From Roseivivax isoporae LMG 25204 (GTDB lineage Bacteria > Pseudomonadota > Alphaproteobacteria > Rhodobacterales > Rhodobacteraceae), in NCBI RefSeq assembly GCF_000521865.1, contig NZ_JAME01000017.1:1-64000 (forward strand): 64,000 nt of DNA, in the 5' to 3' direction. Positions within the stretch are counted from its first letter, which is position 1. Each line of letters begins with the position of its first letter. Positions 60,058 to 64,000 of this stretch are shown here, piece by piece. The translations under genes and the position numbers were made by a program. Under the pieces are notes generated by a model. That model did not search any database and was not told where the DNA came from. It worked only from the letters and a program-made list of their open reading frames with translations.

Positions 60058-61059
60058 ATGAACGAAAATCGGGCAGAGCTCGAACCGTCGGTGGAGCGGA
60101 TCGTCCAGGCGATCGACCCTGCCTCGTCCGTGCCGGTATCGGTCCAGCTGCGCGGCGCGCTGGAATTCGGGATCGCCTCGGGCGAACTGATCGCCGGACA
60201 GCGGCTGCCTTCGGTGCGTGCCCTCGCCCGGCGCGTCGGCATGTCGCCGGTGACGGTGTCGACCGTCTACGCGGCGCTGCAGGCTGCCGGACACGTCGAG
60301 GGGCGCGCGGGATCGGGCACCTATGTGCGCGCGACGGGCGACACCGATCAGCGCCGCCGCCTGGCCGAGATCGACGCCCGCGTGGCGGAACTCGTGGCGC
60401 TGGGGCGTGCCGCGGGCCTCAGTCCGGCCGAACTGTCGCTGCGGGTGTCGATGGCGCAGCCCGCGCCGCGCCGGCCGGTGTGCCTGCTCATGGTCGGCAA
60501 CTTCCACGACGCGACCGAATCCTACGCCGCCGACCTGCGCGCGCATCTGCGCGACGGCGACAGCATCGCGGCCGCGACGCTCGCCGACGTCGAGGCCGGC
60601 GGCGCCCGTGGCCACGACCTGATCCTCGCGCCGCGCACTCTCCTGTCCCGCCTGCGCGAGGTCGCGCCGGACATCGAGGCGGTCGGCGTGACACTCATCC
60701 CGAACGAGGCGACCCGCGTCGCGCTCGCGACCCTGTCACCCGATGCCCGCGTGGTGGGCTATTCCTACTTCCCGGGCTTCGTCACCATCATGAAGACCGG
60801 CATCCAGCGTTTCGCCCCGCACGTGTCGAACCTGACCATGGTGGTGCGAGGCGACGACGACGAGGCGCGGCGCATCGCCGACACCGAGGTGCTGATCTAC
60901 GCCTCTGGCGCGGACTACCTGCGCGAGGCGCTGGCGCCGGGCCAGCTTGCGTTCGAATACCGCCACACGCCCGACGCCCAGTCGGTCCGCACCGACGTTC
61001 TGCCGGCGATCGAAAGCTGCCGTCGCACCACGCCCCGAAGAAAGGACGCCGCCGTATGA
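60058..61059 (+). CDS. GntR-type regulator with an unrecognised C-terminal sensor domain
   Basis: A 333-residue protein with a GntR winged helix at about residues 35-90 (LIAGQRLPSVRALARRVGMS and GHVEGRAGSGTYV). Behind it is neither the aminotransferase domain of MocR nor the usual UTRA or FCD sensor. Instead residues 140-320 look like an alpha/beta domain (CLLMVGNFHDATESYAADLR; VGYSYFPGFVTIMKTGIQRF) reminiscent of periplasmic-binding-protein folds. ATG 60058 begins just after GATACGG. The stop overlaps the creatininase-like gene by 4 bases, so it heads the catabolic operon and, by position, also controls the divergent peptide importer. Confidence 0.8.
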   Translation: MNENRAELEPSVERIVQAIDPASSVPVSVQLRGALEFGIASGELIAGQRLPSVRALARRVGMSPVTVSTVYAALQAAGHVEGRAGSGTYVRATGDTDQRRRLAEIDARVAELVALGRAAGLSPAELSLRVSMAQPAPRRPVCLLMVGNFHDATESYAADLRAHLRDGDSIAAATLADVEAGGARGHDLILAPRTLLSRLREVAPDIEAVGVTLIPNEATRVALATLSPDARVVGYSYFPGFVTIMKTGIQRFAPHVSNLTMVVRGDDDEARRIADTEVLIYASGADYLREALAPGQLAFEYRHTPDAQSVRTDVLPAIESCRRTTPRRKDAAV

Positions 61060-61757
61060 GGATCACTGAAGCGAACTGGTTCGAGGTCGAGGCCTACCTC
61101 GCCACGGACGACCGCGCGGTGCTGCCGCTCGGCTCGACAGAGCAGCACGCCCATCTCAGCCTGTCGGTCGATTCGATCCTGTCCGAGAAGGTCGCGGCCG
61201 ACGCGGCCGAACCGCTCGGGATCCCGGTCTTTCCCGCGGTGGCCTACGGTCTCACGCCCTATTTCATGGGCTTTCCCGGCACCGTGTCGCTGAAACTCGC
61301 GACCTACGCGGCGCTCGTGCGCGACATCCTCGATTCGCTCCATGCCACGGGGTTCCGGCGCGTGCTGATCGTGAACGGGCACGGCGGAAACAGCCCCGTG
61401 CAGCCCGTCTGCGCCGAGTGGATGGAGGCCCATCCCGGCGCCCGCTGCCGGTTCCACGACTGGTGGCGCGCGCCCCGCACCTGGGCCACGGTACAGGAGA
61501 TCGATCCCGTCGCGAGCCATGCAAGCTGGATGGAGAACTTTCCCTGGACACGCCTGCCCGGCCGCGCCCTGCCCGAGACGCGCAAGCCCTTCGTGGACTT
61601 CGACCGGCTGCGCGACCGGAACGCCGCGGGCGTGCGCGAGCTGATCGGCGACGGCAATTACGGCGGCCTCTACCAGCGGCCCGACGCGGACACGGACCGG
61701 CTCTGGGCCGTCGCGGTGGAGGAGACCCGCACGCTCCTCGAGGGCGACTGGTCATGA
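61056..61757 (+). CDS. Creatininase family amidohydrolase
   Basis: A 233-residue metal-dependent hydrolase of the creatininase fold. Metal-site motifs: LPLGSTEQHAHLSLSVDS (Glu29, His31, Asp39) and IVNGHGGN (His109), plus the conserved GFPGTVSL. Members hydrolyse cyclic or linear amides (creatinine, formamide derivatives, peptides in cofactor maturation). True creatininase is unlikely, as no creatinase or sarcosine genes are present. It is preceded by the regulator and followed by two dehydrogenase genes in one operon. Confidence 0.85.
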   Translation: MRITEANWFEVEAYLATDDRAVLPLGSTEQHAHLSLSVDSILSEKVAADAAEPLGIPVFPAVAYGLTPYFMGFPGTVSLKLATYAALVRDILDSLHATGFRRVLIVNGHGGNSPVQPVCAEWMEAHPGARCRFHDWWRAPRTWATVQEIDPVASHASWMENFPWTRLPGRALPETRKPFVDFDRLRDRNAAGVRELIGDGNYGGLYQRPDADTDRLWAVAVEETRTLLEGDWS

Positions 61758-62767
61758 CCGCGCCGATCCTCATCTGGGGCGCGGGCGCCATCGGCGGGGT
61801 GATCGGCGCGACGCTCGCCCGCGCGGGCCATCCCGTGCACATGGTGGACATCGTCGAGGATCACGTCGCCGCGATGCGCAAGGGGCTGGTGATCGAAGGG
61901 CCGGTCGACGCCTTCACGCAGGCGCTGCCGGCCTCGACGCCGGCGACGCTCGAAGGCCGGTTCGACCGCATCATCCTGGCGGTCAAGGCGCACCACACGC
62001 AGGCGGCGCTCGACGCGCTGGTGCCCCACCTCGCGCCGGGCGGGCACGTCATCTCGGCGCAGAACGGCCTCAACGAGCGCGTCATCGCGGCGCGGATCGG
62101 GGCCGAGAACACGATCGGATGCTTCGTCAACTTCGGCGCCGATTGGCTCGAACCCGGGCGAATCCTCTACGGGAACCGCGCAGCGGTGGCGGTGGGCGAG
62201 CTCGACGGGCGCATCACCGAACGCGCCCGCCAACTGCACGCGCTGTTGTCCCTGGTCGAACCCGACGCGGTCCTGACCGACAACATCTGGGGCTACCTCT
62301 GGGGCAAGATGGGCTATGGCGCGCTGCTCTTCGCGACGGCGCTGACGCCTTCGTCCATGTCGGACGCCATGGCGCGGCCCGGCCACCGCGCGGTCTACGA
62401 GGCGCTCGGCCACGAGGTGATGACGCTCGCCGCGGCCGAGGGCGTGCAGCCGATAGGCTTCAACGGCTTCGATCCCGAGGCTTTCCGCACCGCCAACCGG
62501 GCCGGCATGGCGGCGTCCATCGACAGGATGGTGGCGCACAACCGCAAGACCGCCAAGACCCATTCCGGCATCTGGCGCGACCTCGCCGTGCGCCGCCGCA
62601 AGACCGAGGTCGACGCGCAGATGGGCATCATGGTCGAGATCGCGGCACGGCACGGGGTGGCGGTGCCGACGCTCACGCGTCTGGTCGGACTGATCCACGA
62701 CATCGAGGACGGCCGCCGTCCGCAGGCCGACGACCTGCCCGACCTGCTGGTGCCGGGATGCGCATAG
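61754..62767 (+). CDS. Ketopantoate reductase-like NADP-dependent dehydrogenase (PanE/ApbA family)
   Basis: A 337-residue protein with N-terminal Rossmann motif IWGAGAIGGVIGATLA (GAGAIG at residues 9-14), AQNGLNERVIA and the catalytic lysine in YLWGKMGYGALLFATAL. The C-terminal domain is about 30 residues longer than E. coli PanE. Its place in a catabolic operon makes it more likely to act on a branched 2-hydroxy or keto acid intermediate than on ketopantoate. It overlaps the creatininase gene by 4 bases and the next gene by 10. Confidence 0.85.
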   Translation: MTAPILIWGAGAIGGVIGATLARAGHPVHMVDIVEDHVAAMRKGLVIEGPVDAFTQALPASTPATLEGRFDRIILAVKAHHTQAALDALVPHLAPGGHVISAQNGLNERVIAARIGAENTIGCFVNFGADWLEPGRILYGNRAAVAVGELDGRITERARQLHALLSLVEPDAVLTDNIWGYLWGKMGYGALLFATALTPSSMSDAMARPGHRAVYEALGHEVMTLAAAEGVQPIGFNGFDPEAFRTANRAGMAASIDRMVAHNRKTAKTHSGIWRDLAVRRRKTEVDAQMGIMVEIAARHGVAVPTLTRLVGLIHDIEDGRRPQADDLPDLLVPGCA

Positions 62768-63507
62768 ACCTCTCCGGGCGCGTCTTCGCCGTCACCGGGG
62801 CGGCGCAGGGGATCGGCGCGGCGATCGTCGCGGGGCTGGCCGCGGCGGGAGCACGCGTTGCCGCCATCGACATCGACGGCGCCGGCATGGACCGTCTCGA
62901 GGCGGCGGCGAGCCGCCATGCCGCCGATCTTGGGCGGCGCGACGCGGTGCACGCGACCTTCGACGAGATCCGCGCCACCCACCACCGGCTGGACGGGCTC
63001 GTGACCGCCGCGGGCGGCGTGCGCGGCCAGGCCGGCCGCCCGCTCGAGGAGATCGGCGAGGACGACTGGCGGGCGATCCTCGCCGCCAATGTCGATGCCG
63101 CCATGTGGTGCGCCCAGGCCGCGGCCCCCGCGCTGAAGGCCGCCGGGGCCGGGCGGATCGTCACCATCTCGTCCGGCGCGGGGCTCCGTCCCAGCCTGAC
63201 CGGCATCCAGGCCTATGCCGCCGCCAAGCATGCGCTCGTGGGCCTGACACGCCAGCTCGCGCTCGAGCTCGGGCCGCATGGGATCACGGTGAACTCGGTT
63301 GCGCCCGGCTTCGTGCTGTCGAACCCCTCGACCGAGCGGCAGTGGCACGCCTTCGGCCCCGAGCGGCAGGCCCAGGTGATCGCGGGCACCCACATGCGCA
63401 GGCTCGGCCGGCCCGAGGACATCGCCGATGCGGTGACCTTCCTCGCCTCGGACCGTGCCGGGTGGATCAGCGGTCAGGTGCTTTCCGTCGACGGAGGTCA
63501 CGCATGA
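62758..63507 (+). CDS. Short-chain dehydrogenase/reductase (FabG-like)
   Basis: A 249-residue SDR with the cofactor motif TGAAQGIG at residues 13-20, the N-AAG-type segment TAAGGVRG, and active-site residues in ISSGAG and YAAAKHAL; PGFVLSNPS and SVDGGHA at the end are typical. It oxidises or reduces a hydroxyl group with NAD(P). ATG 62758 lies inside the end of the ketopantoate-reductase-like gene. The substrate is unknown; it is presumably an intermediate of the same pathway. Confidence 0.9.
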   Translation: MRIDLSGRVFAVTGAAQGIGAAIVAGLAAAGARVAAIDIDGAGMDRLEAAASRHAADLGRRDAVHATFDEIRATHHRLDGLVTAAGGVRGQAGRPLEEIGEDDWRAILAANVDAAMWCAQAAAPALKAAGAGRIVTISSGAGLRPSLTGIQAYAAAKHALVGLTRQLALELGPHGITVNSVAPGFVLSNPSTERQWHAFGPERQAQVIAGTHMRRLGRPEDIADAVTFLASDRAGWISGQVLSVDGGHA

Positions 63508-64000
63508 GCGACGCCCATACCTGGAGCGAGGAGACCTGGCGCACGCGCGTGGCGCAGATCCGCGCGGGCCGCTCGCTCCTGCCCCGGAGTTGGCCGGGTG
63601 GCGCGCGCTGCGCGGTCGCGCTGAGCTTCGACAGCGACCACGAGACGAACGAGCTGCGCGACGGGGCCGAAAGCCTCGCCCGGCTCAGCTGGGGCGAATA
63701 CGGCGCCCGCCGCGGCATCCCCCGCATCACGCAGGTCCTGCGCCGGCACGACGCCCGCGCGAGCTTCTTCGTGCCCGCGGTCGCGGCGCTCCTGCATCCC
63801 GAGGAGCAGCGCGCGCTCATCGATGCGGGGCACGAGATCGGCCTTCACGGCTGGATCCACGAACGCAACACCCAGATCCCCCCCGGGGACGAGCGCGCGC
63901 TGATGCTGCGCGCGGCCGACACGCTCGAGACGATTGCCGGCGTGCGTCCCGTGGGCATGCGCACGCCGTCGTGGGATTTCAGCGACGCGACGCTCGCCAT
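63504..64000 (+). CDS. Polysaccharide deacetylase family protein, truncated by window end
   Basis: The first 165 codons are present. The NodB-homology metal site is visible: SFDSDHET (Asp43, Asp45) and HGWIHE (His115, His119), followed by RTPSWDFSD. The sequence resembles cytoplasmic family members such as PuuE-type allantoinase and peptidoglycan-like deacetylases that act on small amides, and no signal peptide is seen. It overlaps the SDR stop by 4 bases, so it belongs to the regulator-creatininase operon. The remainder lies outside the window. Confidence 0.85.
   Translation, partial: MSDAHTWSEETWRTRVAQIRAGRSLLPRSWPGGARCAVALSFDSDHETNELRDGAESLARLSWGEYGARRGIPRITQVLRRHDARASFFVPAVAALLHPEEQRALIDAGHEIGLHGWIHERNTQIPPGDERALMLRAADTLETIAGVRPVGMRTPSWDFSDATLA

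Noticed and set aside
61056-61757. Assignment as true creatininase
   Set aside because: The family is broad and no creatinase, sarcosine oxidase or creatinine genes accompany it.

Overview
The window is GC-rich, gene-dense chromosomal DNA from what looks like a marine-type alphaproteobacterium, most likely Rhodobacteraceae (Roseobacter group). This is inferred from the very high GC content, the abundance of ABC and NCS transporters, an OpgH of about 600 residues, an xdhABC purine-oxidation cluster and a methionine synthase split over two genes. I see no rRNA, tRNA, CRISPR array, insertion sequence, integrase or phage gene. Most neighbouring same-strand genes overlap by 4 bases (ATGA or GTGA), so the layout is a series of tight operons, several with a divergently transcribed regulator.

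Left part, 0-12 kb, plus strand: a TetR regulator with a near-perfect operator, an RND efflux adaptor and pump, a solitary OpgH glucan synthase, a secreted YceI-like protein, and an envelope lipid-transport operon. That operon has two half-size PqiA proteins, a long MCE/PqiB protein with a duplicated needle, and a PqiC lipoprotein. 12-16.8 kb: the split methionine synthase on the minus strand, divergent from a LysR regulator.

16.8-28.5 kb: a minus-strand operon of eight genes: M81 (MlrC-like) peptidase, dipeptide-type ABC transporter (binding protein, two permeases, fused double ATPase), two M20 hydrolases and a gamma-glutamyltransferase. A divergent IclR regulator shares a perfect palindrome with it. 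This looks like an uptake and breakdown route for a gamma-linked or otherwise modified peptide. 28.6-33.5 kb: an L,D-transpeptidase lipoprotein, a large serralysin-like RTX metalloprotease and a small exported protein directly behind it.

33.5-43.8 kb: purine catabolism (xdhA-xdhB-xdhC, NCS2 permease, guanine deaminase) with a divergent LysR, then an EamA exporter and a DUF2177 membrane protein. 43.8-47.1 kb: an uncharacterised four-gene operon around a secreted-type FAD oxidase. 47.2-52.7 kb: an NCS1 transporter with a divergent GntR regulator, a YihY membrane protein and a polar amino acid (cystine-like) ABC transporter.

52.8-64 kb: a second dipeptide-type ABC operon ending in an M32 carboxypeptidase. 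It is divergent from a GntR-type regulator with an unfamiliar sensor domain, a creatininase-family hydrolase, a ketopantoate-reductase-like enzyme, a short-chain dehydrogenase and a polysaccharide-deacetylase-family protein cut by the window edge. The two halves share operator-like repeats and probably form one catabolic regulon for an unknown amide or peptide. The best candidates for undescribed systems are the IclR/M81/M20/GGT operon, the FAD-oxidase operon and this last regulon.
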